From assembly GCA_964019425.1 (NCBI GenBank), contig OZ025784.1:1302001-1366000 (forward strand): DNA of 64,000 bases. Reading direction: 5' to 3'. This document shows positions 52,270 through 63,118 of this stretch, piece after piece. Numbering within the stretch: the first letter of the stretch is position 1; every line of letters begins with the position of its first letter. This DNA is from Flectonema sp. DT1601. Taxonomy: Eukaryota; Euglenozoa; Diplonemea; Diplonemida; Diplonemidae. Made by a program: the position numbers and the translations under genes. Below the pieces are notes generated by a model, which searched no databases, was not told the DNA's origin, and saw only the letters and a program-made list of their open reading frames with translations.

Positions 52270-55200
52270 AAAGAAAAAGAAAAAAAGAAATAAGAGAAAA
52301 AAAAAAAAAACCATTGCTGGCCCCCTCACCACTCATAGAGGATGAGGAGGCCAGTAAGGCGTCACTCAAATCTATGCCAAGCCTTGGGAACTTGGATTGG
52401 GGTTTAGACCATTTACAATTAACAATTAACAATTAACCTGATTAACGTTATGATCTGACGGACATAAACATATCGACAAAATAATACAAATAAATAAATA
52501 CTAATAGAAACTAGAACTTAGCAATCGTCATCTAAAGAGATTCTTCTGCGATCATGAAAGTTCGTTGAGGTTGGAGTTCGCTTTTTTTTTTTTTTGATAA
52601 GCGCTCTAACCAATTACAATTAACAATTAATCTGATTGACGTTATGATCGGACAGACATAAACATATCGACAAAATAATACAAATAATTTAATACTAATA
52701 GAAACTAGAACTTAGCAATCGTCATCTAAAAAGATTCTTCTGCGATCATGAGGATTCGTTGAAGGTGGAGTTCGCTTTTTTTGTGATAGGCGCTCCCTCG
52801 GACGCTTTGGGGTCTCATTTTCTTCTTGCGCTTCCTTTTCGGGTGGGTTAAAACCATTTGCCCATGTTTGTAACTGAAATTTGAGAGCTCTGTTTTGGTC
52901 TTTTGCCAAATAGAGTTGCTCAGAGAGCTCACTGGCCATCTCCATCAACAACATGGAATGATCCAGTTGTTCTTTATGGATAGTCTTCTGTTGATAGCTC
53001 AACTCGGAGCATCGACGTTGCTCTTCCACTAGTTTTTCCGAGAGCAGCGCCACTTTCTCATTTGTCTGGAGAGAGTCACTTACCGCTTGACAGTAGTTGT
53101 CCAGTAAATCGAGTCTACCTTCGGACCATTGCCTCGCAATAGGTGAATCTTCCGTCGATGAGGTCGCCGCACTGTCTTTTTCTTGTTCCGTTTGAGCAGA
53201 AGACGATACCAGTAGTCTACTTTGAGACAGTTCAGAAGGGAACGTGATCAATGGAGAATGAGGTTTAAAAAAAAAGGAAAGACGGGGTTTGGGAGTCCAG
53301 GAGTAATAGGTTGTTGCGATGAGAGGGAGTCGATAATTCTTTACCGTGGACGTTGATTCGAATAAAAAAGGGGGTGTTGGGGAAAATTGTTGGGAAAAAT
53401 GGGACAGTTGAGGGCCAGCACGCAATGTTGCGACCTCTTGTTGAGACAAATAGAGTTGAATTTTTGTTCCAGTTTCATCCCTACACTTAGATTCTAATTC
53501 ATTGTTTAATAGAATGAACCTTTGTTGTAAGTTGAAATAAAACATTTCAGCGTGGTCCGCTCTTTGTGATTGTCGCGCCAGCTCGCTCGTCCTTTTTTCC
53601 TCCAGAGAGTTAGTTCTTTGAACTAATGAGAGAAGAGAACTTTTCACTAAATCACATTCAGCGATCAGGTGTTGATTCTCTTTTTCCAATAGTTCACGTT
53701 TTTTCTGTTCCGTTTCTACGTTAAAGACAGATGGGGGTGCGGATAGATTTAAAGGGAGTGGGCTGTGAGATACACTCTCGGCGGCCCGTTGTTTGGATGC
53801 TTTGTTCTCAATAGACAATCCATTCAGTAGCTGCTTGTCATTCTCAAGGGAGGCTGACATCGCATTAAAGTAAAATAAAAATAGAACATAAAACATTCGT
53901 TCTTTCATTTGTTCTAGTTCGTTTTCTAAAATCTGGCATTTCAAGGAAAGTTTCAGCCTTAATCTTCCTTCTTTTTTATTGTACAAGGGGGTTTGGGAAC
54001 CCATGTCAGATTGACTTCTTATCACTATAGCGAAATCAGCAGGAAGTGTTTGCGATCCCGTTGACATGAGTTCAGGTGGGGAATTCTGGAGAGAGATGGA
54101 AGAAATAGAAGAGAATGACAAGGAGAGTCCAGTGAGCTCATCCTCATCTAACAAAAAAGAAGGGGCCGGGGAGGAAGAAGAACCATTGGCAATGAGTAGA
54201 ATAGAAAGAGCCGATGCGTAACAAGTTTGCCAGATAAAACATTTCTCAAGCCACGATCTTTCAATGGTGAGCTTTTCGATCGTTTTCAGTTTTGTTACTT
54301 TGTGGATTTTGACTTCTTCCACAGGGAAGATTTCTTTACCATCTTTTATAAAACTTGCGGTGGCAGGTTCTTCTTTAATGCTGCGCATTAGTGGTCTTGA
54401 ATGCCACGTGGGGAGGTTCCTCGTCTGGAACAGAACATATGAGCACTGTCTGGCGATTCTGGTGCATTCACAAAATAAAGCTTTTGTTGATGCTAAAGGT
54501 GAACCGATGTGACGTGTCCAGATGTTCAGCTGGTCCATGCAGATGTTTCCTCGTACGCCAACTTCAATAGTAAAAATGTTACAGTCGAAGCCATTAGCGA
54601 TGATCGAGTCTCTTAGCTTTAGGTATTTCTTTTCCTTTAAGACATGAGAGGTTTCGAAACGATCTTCATTTGGACACGTCAGCTCCAGAATCAGTGCTCT
54701 TTTCGCAAAAAAAGAATAAATAAAAATGTCTGGTCTTAGAGAGGACGAGACATGGCACACTTCAAGAGGAACAATTAGGCGGTTATCACCGACATCGTCG
54801 AGGATGACCCAATCATTCGCTAGTGAGAGTTCGCCTGTCTCTTTAGAAATTCTTTCTAGGGGTTTATTTTCCCCTGTTTTTAAAAAAGTTTGAGAGGGAG
54901 GCGGGAGGTTTTCTTTTCTTTTGTTGGCTTTTATTATCAACTCTTCCAAGAAGATAACAATGCGTTTTAGAACGCTGTCGTGACGCCACGTGAACCTCCC
55001 TTGTGTTAAAGAGACAGGACAGCCTGTTAAGACATGCCTGAGGGTAGGATTCACTTTGCCACACAAAACACAATTTTGGTCCACATTGGTGATGTTCCAC
55101 CTCTTTAAATTATCTTGTGAGGGGAGGGTGTTTGTAACCGCTTTCAGTTGAAATGAGATATAGGCAGGATTTCCCTCCCTAAGTACCTTATTCCAGGTGA

Positions 55201-58200
55201 AGTCGTTTATCATACATTTAGACCACTCCTTCCACTGACCTTGGACTTGTAAATTATTCAAAGAGTTCAGTAGTTCATCTGTGGCTTCCACTTCAAAACG
55301 CTTAAGGAGATCGGGGCGAGTAGTACGTAGATCGCGCAATCGGTGACCAAGACCAGCTGATTGCTTCGCAAGAGAACGGTAAGAAAAAAACTTAATAAGG
55401 CGCTCCCACTCAGCAGAAGCTGAAAACTTTTTCGACCAATTGGACGATTTCTCCATAATAACATTGTAGACACCGTGCATGTCAGAGTCCTGTGAGGATC
55501 TGAGGATGTCTAGTTTAATTGATTGCGCTTGTTTATATAGCGTCTCAACTCTTTTGTGTCTGAGACCAACAGTGTTCTTTGAACCGGTAAAAAGGATGAC
55601 TGTGTTCGCAGAGCGGACAAATCCCCACCATTTCTTCAAAAAAGGTTTAATAATTTTGTCCAATTTTTTGGCAAAAGGGAGAGATAAGTCATGGATCATT
55701 AAACTCCATGTTAACCTTGACAATAACAAGTGTTGGACAGACCAAGCCTTCTGAGACCCATATAGTGGCATGGCGTCGACTTTTTTTAAAAAATTCCTGG
55801 TAAAAGTGGTCAGGCGCTCTCGCAGTTTCTGTTCTTTGGCGTTCGGCTCAAACCAACGCCCGAGGTATTTGAACTCTCCAGCTTCCTGGAGATTCGTAAT
55901 CGGAACATTGTTAATCTTCAGGTCCGGGTTTGCTGGTTTCCCTTGTACAAAGCTGTGAGCAATGCATTTCTGGGGTTTCGCTTTCATACCACGAGACCAG
56001 GAAAGAAACTGTTCGAGCGACTTGATTAGCAATTTTGCCCCCGCCTTTGATGACGTGGTAAGTTGTAAATCATCAGCAAAAGCTGCAACTAATAGTTGGA
56101 GGGATTTATTGTTAAACTCGTAGGCTTCCTGTTGATGAACTGCTAAGGAAAAGAGCAGTAGTTGGAATACCAAATTAAAAAGGGTTGGGGAGGAAACGCA
56201 GCCTTGAAAGACACCAACTTCAAAAGGGATAGTGGGCGTCAGGCCTTCTCCAACTCTGATTTGGACGCGCATGGAGGAATAATACCTTTTATAGAAACCG
56301 ATTATTCTTTCGTGAATTCCGAAATATTTTAAAGCAAAGAAAATTAATTGATGTTTGACTGAGCCGAAAGCATCTGCCAAATCCACCCAGACAATTGTTA
56401 GGTTTTTCCGGAGAGCTTTCACTTCTTTAAAAATCTCTGAGGTGATCGTGGCATGTTCGATACACCCAGAGACACCTTTCCTAAAGCCTTTTTGAAAATT
56501 AAATTTAGAAAGAGTGTGGTTTGCGACGGCTTCCTGAATAACCGTATTAAAAATTTTCCCGTCGCAGTTGCCCACAGCTATCGGTCTCGTTTTCGAGATG
56601 TCTTTCCCATCGGAGTTGGGCTTTGGGAGCATTGTTACAAATGCTAAGCCCCAACTATCCGGATAGGCCTTGAGTTCGAAAATTCTCTTTAATACCTTGT
56701 AAAGTGCTTCCATAAAAGTTGGGACCTTTTTCCATACAACATAAGGTATGCAATTGGGACCAGGGGCACATTTGTTTTTTTTCTTTGATAAGAGAATACC
56801 AAACTGTTCGAAGCTCGGGAACTGGATATCATCCATTGTCTTGTAGTCAGACTTAGGTAAAAAAGAGGGATGGGTGAAATCAGTTTTTTTTTTTTCATTG
56901 TCACAATAATTGTTTTTAAAATGTTCAATTATTTTTTCCTCTGGAATATCAAGGGAGGGGGGTTGAGGATCTTCTTTTTGGAGTTCTTCTTTTATGGCAG
57001 TAAACGGATTTTGACGAAATTTATCTTGTAATTTTTTGAATAAATTTTTCTTTTCTAAATTCCGATACATTCGGAAAATCCTTTTCATTCTCGTTCTTGC
57101 CTCTTTCCATTTGACAGCGTTCTCTATAGAAGGCCCAGATTTGCGGAGCTCCTGTCTTAGCTGTTTCATTTCCAGACGACATTCAAGTTTTTCTTGGTCG
57201 AGGATGACCTCTTCCCTTGATTTCTGTTTGCGGGGTAAATTCCGCTTTGTTTCTTCAAAGAAACCGCTACATATTTGATAAACCGTTTTGAGTAGTTTAT
57301 CAAGTTGGTCGGCAGGTTTTGAAGAGTTTTCTGTTTCGACGGAGAAAGTTTGAAGTTTTTCTGCAGCAGAAACGTCGATGTCCTTCCATTCAGTTCCAAA
57401 AGATCGGAATTTGAGACGAGACGGGTGTAACGGGGTAAAAGTGGGTGTTGTAGAGTTATAAGGAACGAAAGCTGTTTGTGAAGTTTTAAAATCTACAGAT
57501 TCTCCTACAAAGGGAGGTTCCAGGTCTGAATTATTCCCTGTGAGGGGAGACAGAGGTGTACCTTTACATGTACCGTTAACACAGTGTTTCGCTCTCGTAG
57601 CGATACTTTTGAAAAGCTTACCACAATCTGGACAAGGTAAGTGGTAACAATCTTTAACTTGGGAGTGGGTAGATGGGGGAAAACGTGACTTATAGTCCTT
57701 AAATTCCTTACTAAACTTACAGTTACGTCTAAAATGCGCAACTGGACCTTTGAGGTATGTCTCAAAACATAAAGGACATTTGGCTACTAAAGTTTTATCC
57801 CCATCCAGAGCCGATCTCGAAATAGCCTCTTGCAAAGCCTCGGGGGCTGGGTTGGCTGAGAGATGGTTGCCAGTATCTTTATGACACCGCCGGCCCGGTG
57901 TTTCTTTTTTTTTTTGTTGTGAAGTAGCAATAATAAAAAAAAAAAAAAATAGAAAAGAGAATGGCTCAGAAACAATATCGATGAGTTAAGATCTTTTTTT
58001 TTAAACTATTCCTTTTTTTTTTAATTTCGGGCAGCTAACCCTAGAGTTTTTTTTTGGTAAATACTGTTTAAAGGAAAACGAGCTACGCTCTAAAACAGAA
58101 AAATCGGAGTAACTACTTGTTTATAATATATATTTTGATAAATAATGTGGTTGGCAAATGAATGCCGAAGAGGCAACTTGAGAAAAGCAATTGGATGAGA

Positions 58201-58278
58201 AGAAACATTGGGTCTTATAAAGCAAAGGAGATAGAGGGGCCTAAAAAGACCGCAGAGTGGATAGCTCCACAAAAAGCT
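52270..58278 (-). mobile_element. LINE-C, 5' half with intact ORF
   Basis: It resumes LINE-C at AAAGAAAAAG and runs through the whole ORF to the 5' end (sense AGCTTTTTGTGGAGC), which abuts the 3' end of LINE-D. The 5' terminus matches LINE-A's to within a base, so both are complete. Just downstream of the ORF stop, a segment of about 190 bp containing the ORF's last codons is tandemly duplicated (52418-52610 and 52611-52800). Confidence 0.88.
52712..57835 (-). CDS. LINE-C ORF: reverse transcriptase with restriction-like endonuclease and divergent coiled-coil tail (about 1,707 codons)
   Basis: Same domain order as LINE-A: two C2HC fingers, RT (VDLADAF, FADD), CCHC knuckle, endonuclease (RPDIF/ELTCPNED) and a coiled-coil tail. 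Up to about residue 1,330 I count only about 17 residue differences from LINE-A. Beyond that the two tails differ at roughly half of the positions and have indels, although both keep IARQWSEGR and end in a basic KKRTPPS stretch. The frame is intact and, as in LINE-A, opens at TTG with no upstream in-frame ATG. Intact frames in two distinct copies argue that the family was recently active. Confidence 0.9.
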   Translation of the reverse strand: MQEAISRSALDGDKTLVAKCPLCFETYLKGPVAHFRRNCKFSKEFKDYKSRFPPSTHSQVKDCYHLPCPDCGKLFKSIATRAKHCVNGTCKGTPLSPLTGNNSDLEPPFVGESVDFKTSQTAFVPYNSTTPTFTPLHPSRLKFRSFGTEWKDIDVSAAEKLQTFSVETENSSKPADQLDKLLKTVYQICSGFFEETKRNLPRKQKSREEVILDQEKLECRLEMKQLRQELRKSGPSIENAVKWKEARTRMKRIFRMYRNLEKKNLFKKLQDKFRQNPFTAIKEELQKEDPQPPSLDIPEEKIIEHFKNNYCDNEKKKTDFTHPSFLPKSDYKTMDDIQFPSFEQFGILLSKKKNKCAPGPNCIPYVVWKKVPTFMEALYKVLKRIFELKAYPDSWGLAFVTMLPKPNSDGKDISKTRPIAVGNCDGKIFNTVIQEAVANHTLSKFNFQKGFRKGVSGCIEHATITSEIFKEVKALRKNLTIVWVDLADAFGSVKHQLIFFALKYFGIHERIIGFYKRYYSSMRVQIRVGEGLTPTIPFEVGVFQGCVSSPTLFNLVFQLLLFSLAVHQQEAYEFNNKSLQLLVAAFADDLQLTTSSKAGAKLLIKSLEQFLSWSRGMKAKPQKCIAHSFVQGKPANPDLKINNVPITNLQEAGEFKYLGRWFEPNAKEQKLRERLTTFTRNFLKKVDAMPLYGSQKAWSVQHLLLSRLTWSLMIHDLSLPFAKKLDKIIKPFLKKWWGFVRSANTVILFTGSKNTVGLRHKRVETLYKQAQSIKLDILRSSQDSDMHGVYNVIMEKSSNWSKKFSASAEWERLIKFFSYRSLAKQSAGLGHRLRDLRTTRPDLLKRFEVEATDELLNSLNNLQVQGQWKEWSKCMINDFTWNKVLREGNPAYISFQLKAVTNTLPSQDNLKRWNITNVDQNCVLCGKVNPTLRHVLTGCPVSLTQGRFTWRHDSVLKRIVIFLEELIIKANKRKENLPPPSQTFLKTGENKPLERISKETGELSLANDWVILDDVGDNRLIVPLEVCHVSSSLRPDIFIYSFFAKRALILELTCPNEDRFETSHVLKEKKYLKLRDSIIANGFDCNIFTIEVGVRGNICMDQLNIWTRHIGSPLASTKALFCECTRIARQCSYVLFQTRNLPTWHSRPLMRSIKEEPATASFIKDGKEIFPVEEVKIHKVTKLKTIEKLTIERSWLEKCFIWQTCYASALSILLIANGSSSSPAPSFLLDEDELTGLSLSFSSISSISLQNSPPELMSTGSQTLPADFAIVIRSQSDMGSQTPLYNKKEGRLRLKLSLKCQILENELEQMKERMFYVLFLFYFNAMSASLENDKQLLNGLSIENKASKQRAAESVSHSPLPLNLSAPPSVFNVETEQKKRELLEKENQHLIAECDLVKSSLLSLVQRTNSLEEKRTSELARQSQRADHAEMFYFNLQQRFILLNNELESKCRDETGTKIQLYLSQQEVATLRAGPQLSHFSQQFSPTPPFLFESTSTVKNYRLPLIATTYYSWTPKPRLSFFFKPHSPLITFPSELSQSRLLVSSSAQTEQEKDSAATSSTEDSPIARQWSEGRLDLLDNYCQAVSDSLQTNEKVALLSEKLVEEQRRCSELSYQQKTIHKEQLDHSMLLMEMASELSEQLYLAKDQNRALKFQLQTWANGFNPPEKEAQEENETPKRPRERLSQKKRTPPSTNPHDRRRIFLDDDC

Positions 58279-58471
58279 GAATTTCGATAAAGTGGGAAGT
58301 AACGGACTGGGAGCTTTTGGCTCCTGCCCTATTCCCGATGTAAACTTTCTTTTTATTTTTATTTTTTTTTAACAGGCCCAAAGGGCGACAATGATGGTTG
58401 CTGACCAAGGAATAATATTCAAATGAATTTTCGTTTCAAAGAAACGAACAGAATTAAGAGAGAGGCAGAGA

Positions 58472-58504
<33 letters not shown>

Positions 58505-58553
58505 GAAAAAAAAAAAAAAAAAAATGAAGAGGAAATAATCAAACATGAAAAAA

Positions 58554-58589
<36 letters not shown>

Positions 58590-58847
58590 TAAATAACGTT
58601 GTATGAAAAAGGAAAAAAAAGAAAAAAAAAAGACCAGAAAAGGAAAGAGAAAATGATAAGGTATAATATTATTGTGGGGATATGAGGGATAGCAGGGAGA
58701 TGCTCTTTTTTTTTTTTTTTTTTTTCTTATTTATTATTTAAAAAAAGGAAACAGTCAGTTTAGCGTCTCGATCAGGACGGAAAATAGAAATTAATCGACA
58801 TAGTTGATCGATAGAAAAAAAAAAACAATGATAACATTGTTTATTCA

Positions 58848-58879
<32 letters not shown>

Positions 58880-60336
58880 CTTTTTAATTGTTTTAAAGAA
58901 AAAACAATCAGTTTAGCGTCTTGACCAGGACGGAAAATAGTAAGTAATCGACATAGTCGATCGATAAAAAAAAAAAACAATGATAACATTGTTTATTCCT
59001 TTTTTTTTTTTTTTATTCTTTTTATTTATTTTTAAAGAAAAAACAATCAGTTTAGCGTCCTGACCAGGACGGAAAATAGAAAGTAATCGACATAGTCGAT
59101 CGATAAAAAAAACAATGATAACATTGTTTATTCTTTTTTTTTTTTTATTTTAATTCTTTTTATTTATTTTTAAAAAGAAAAAAAATGGAAAATAGAAATT
59201 AGTCAACAAAGTCGAACGATAAAAAAAAACAATGATAACATTGTTTATTCTTTTTTTTTTTTATTTTTTTTATATTCTTTTTTATTAATTTTGAAAAAAA
59301 AACAATCAGTTTAGCGTCTTGACCAGGACGGAAAATAGAAAGTAATCGACATAGTCGATCGATAAAAAAAAACAATGATAACATTGTTTATTCTTTTTTT
59401 TTTTATTTTAAATTCTTTTTATTTATTTTTTAAAGAAAAAAAACGGAAAATAGAAATTAGTCGACAAAGTCGAACGATAAAAAAAAACAATGATAACATT
59501 GTTTATTCTTTTTTTTGTATTTTTTTATATTCTTTTTTATTAATTTTGAAAAAAAAACAATCAGTTTAGCGTCTTGACCAGGACGGAAAATAGGAAGTAA
59601 TCGACATAGTCGATCGATAAAAAAAACAATGATAACATTGTTTATTCTTTTTTTTTTTTTTTTTTTTTAAATTCTTTTTATTTATTTTTTAAAGAAAAAA
59701 AAAACGGAAAATAGAAATTAGTCAACAAAGTCGAACGATAAAAAAAAACAATGATAACATTGTTTATTCTTTTTTTTTATTTTTTTTTTTTAATATTTTT
59801 TTTTATTTTGAAAAAAAAACAATCAGTTTAGCGTCTTGACCAGGACGGAAAATAGAAAGTAATCGACATAGTCGATCGATAAAAAAAACAATGATAACAT
59901 TGTTTATTCTTTTTTTCGTATTTTTTTATATTCTTTTTTATTAATTTTGAAAAAAAAAAAACAATCAGTTTAGCGTCTTGACCAGGACGGAAAATAGAAA
60001 GTGATCGACATAGTCGATCGATAAAAAAAACAATGATAACATTGTTTATTCTTTTTTTTTATTTTTTTTTTTTAATATTTTTTTTTATTTTGAAAAAAAA
60101 AAAAACAATCAGTTTAGCGTCTTGACCAGGACGGAAAATAGAAAGTAATCGACATAGTCGATCGATAAAAAAAACAATGATAACATTGTTTATTCTTTTT
60201 TTCGTATTTTTTTATATTCTTTTTTATTAATTTTGAAAAAAAAAAAACAATCAGTTTAGCGTCTTGACCAGGACGGAAAATAGAAAGTGATCGACATAGT
60301 CGATCGATAAAAAAAACAATGATAACATTGTTTATT

Positions 60337-60370
<34 letters not shown>

Positions 60371-61037
60371 CTTTTTATTTATTTTTTAAAGAAAAAAAAA
60401 ACGGAAAATAGAAATTAGTCAACAAAGTCGAACGATAAAAAAAACAATGATAACATTGTTTATTCTTTTTTTTTATTTTTTTTTTTTAATATTTTTTTTT
60501 ATTTTGAAAAAAAAAAAAACAATCAGTTTAGCGTCTTGACCAGGACGGAAAATAGAAAGTAATCGACATAGTCGATCGATAAAAAAAAAACAATGATAAC
60601 ATTGTTTATTCTTTTTTTTTATTTTAAATTCTTTTTATTTATTTTTTAAAGAAAAAAAACGGAAAATAGAAATTAGTCGACAAAGTCGAACGATAAAAAA
60701 AAACAATGATAACATTGTTTATTCTTTTTTTTTTGTATTTTTTTTAATATTCTTTTTTATTAATTTTGAAAAAAAAACAATCAGTTTAGCGTCTTGACCA
60801 GGACGGAAAATAGAAAGTGATCGACATAGTCGATCGATAAAAAAACAATGATAACATTGTTTATTCTTTTTTTTTTTATTTTAAATTCTTTTTATTTATT
60901 TTTTAAAGAAAAAAAAAAAAAACGGAAAATAGAAATTAGTCGACAAAGTCGAACGATAAAAAAAAACAATGATAACATTGTTTTTCCTTTTTTTTTTTTT
61001 TTTTTTTATATTCTTTTTTATTAATTTTGAAAAAAAA
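58279..61037 (-). mobile_element. LINE-D: short 5'-truncated LINE in tandem with LINE-C
   Basis: It starts with the LINE 3' end exactly at the 5' end of LINE-C and follows LINE-C closely. It has one extra satellite block of about 282 bp (around 60045-60330). It breaks off inside the array at GAAAAAAAAAACAAT, where SE1 sequence (AAACAATTTGTAGC) continues; the shared AACAAT makes the exact junction ambiguous. Own length is about 2.76 kb with no coding region. Confidence 0.87.
58738..61037. repeat. Hairpin satellite array in LINE-D (truncated)
   Basis: The same first units as LINE-C's array at 44352-46370, in the same order, with one additional dimer. It ends at the 5' truncation point. Confidence 0.85.
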
Positions 61038-61185
61038 AACAATTTGTAGCTAATTAAGCTGAAAATAAAAAAATAAAAAAAATTTCTAAGTGAGAAATAC
61101 TTAGCAACTTTTAGAACAAATATTTCAGTAAATAACCCGCAATGATCAAACCATTACAAGTTTGATGCCAAAACTGACAAGGACT
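61038..61185 (-). mobile_element. SE1 trimer, copy 1 (5' end)
   Basis: Completes the copy begun at 42657-43892. It contains one of the CTAAG hairpins and the 5' terminus (plus-strand GACAAGGACT) and is followed immediately by the 3' end of the next copy. Confidence 0.82.
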
Positions 61186-62572
61186 GAGTTGAATTTCCAG
61201 GTGAGATTTGGACTGTTAGCTTTTGGCTAAGGCCCTCCCTGAAGAGCAAGAACAAAAAAACTACTCACACCTGAAGAAAACATACACAAAGAACACACTG
61301 TAAGCTGTGTGTGTATTTTGTGTTTGTCACAACAGGAGAGAAAAGAAAGAATGTCAAGGTTGGTCACCTTGCCTATCAACGCACAACATTGGTGGTCTCT
61401 ACTAGACCCTGAGTGATCCCACTGGATCTCTCATCGTTCATAGTACCCTGTGTGAAGTTATAAAATCAAAGGTAAACTATGAACTACAAATGACTTAGCC
61501 TGTTATTATAATGCCACAGGCAGGCCCTGCATTCAGCAACTATCCAGCAGTGCTTGGATGTCCTGATCTTCTTCTAAAAAAAAGAAAGAAAAACAAAACT
61601 GTAGCTGGGATCACTCAGGATCAACAGACTACCAATGCTACCTGTTGTACTTGCTCACTATGGGGGGTGATGCCAAACACCCAGAAGTACTTAACTGCTT
61701 TCCTTCTTGCTGCCCAGGAGTTTCTGACCAGAACTAATAGAAAATAAAAAGTAGATGGGAAACAATAAAAAGTAAAATGGATATAACTGAAGTTAAACAA
61801 GACAAATGAAGTAACAGACCAGAACAGAAAGAGAATAAAAAGAAAAGATATAGGCAAGAGTGATTGTAATAGAAGATTACAAATAAAAAAATGCAAGTAT
61901 CAACACATGATCAAGATACACCAGCAGCTAACAAACAACATAAAATTGAAGATCAGTTGCCAGAGTATTTCAACCATGGTAGAATACTCGCCCCTCTGGC
62001 AGGGATTATCCCAGACTTGTCCTTTAATTTAGTTGGACACCATGGCTTACAACCCTTCCAGAGGGAAGCACCATTATGACTTCTATTTTTTTTCTTCAAG
62101 AAAATCATAAGGTGGGAACAAAGAAAAATGCTAAGAGGAACCCCTTATTAACACCTAAGACATCTAAACTGCAGCCCAGCTTATGCCCAATGCACTAACA
62201 GGTCATTCCCTCACACTCAGATCAAAAAAATCAAAGTTCAGAGTGCATCTTAGCGTGAATGAGAGAATTTCCTCCCGCTTATTTTGAACAAAAGGGATAG
62301 GAGAAGGGATAGAAAACGAACATAACAATAAGATTCTAAGTGAGAAACACTTAGCAGAAACACTTAGCAGCTTTTAAGGAGCTGAAAAGCAAAAAAAAAA
62401 TCTAAGTGAGAAACACTTAGTAGAAACAATTTGTAGCTAATTAAGCTGAAAATAAAAAAATAAAAAAAATTTCTAAGTGAGAAATACTTAGCAACTTTTA
62501 GAACAAATATTTCAGTAAATAACCCGCAATGATCAAACCATTACAAGTTTGATGCCAAAACTGACAAGGACT
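61186..62572 (-). mobile_element. SE1 trimer, copy 2 (complete, 1,387 bp)
   Basis: A complete, uninterrupted SE1 unit. Its period, from one GAGTTGAA to the next (61186 to 62573), is 1,387 bp. It provides the empty-site reference for the LINE-C/D insertion: CTTAGTAGAAACAATTTG is continuous at about 62417-62434. Confidence 0.87.
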
Positions 62573-63118
62573 GAGTTGAATTTCCAGGTGAGATTTGGAC
62601 TGTTAGCTTTTGGCTAAGGCCCTCCCTGAAGAGCAAGAACAAAAAAACTACTCACACCTGAAGAAAACATACACAAAGAACACACTGTAAGCTGTGTGTG
62701 TATTTTGTGTTTGTCACAACAGGAGAGAAAAGAAAGAATGTCAAGGTTGGTCACCTTGCCTATCAACGCACAACATTGGTGGTCTCTACTAGACCCTGAG
62801 TGATCCCACTGGATCTCTCATCGTTCATAGTACCCTGTGTGAAGTTATAAAATCAAAGGTAAACTATGAACTACAAATGACTTAGCCTGTTATTATAATG
62901 CCACAGGCAGGCCCTGCATTCAGCAACTATCCAGCAGTGCTTGGATGTCCTGATCTTCTTCTAAAAAAAAGAAAGAAAAACAAAACTGTAGCTGGGATCA
63001 CTCAGGATCAACAGACTACCAATGCTACCTGTTGTACTTGCTCACTATGGGGGGTGATGCCAAACACCCAGAAGTACTTAACTGCTTTCCTTCTTGCTGC
63101 CCAGGAGTTTCTGACCAG
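62573..63118 (-). mobile_element. SE1 trimer, copy 3 (5'-truncated)
   Basis: Third head-to-tail SE1 copy. It stops at TTTCTGACCAG, inside the element, where LINE-B sequence (AGGTGTATTC) resumes with a 2-bp overlap. It is the distal member of the trimer and the only truncated one. Confidence 0.85.

Noticed and set aside
24990-61030. Short Phe/Lys-rich frames across T- and A-runs as small proteins
   Set aside because: They are translations of homopolymer and satellite sequence and change with run length between copies.
24603-61037. Circular DNA reintegration as the source of the tandem copies
   Set aside because: Circles would break at random points at both ends; here one end is always the same 3' terminus and only the other varies.
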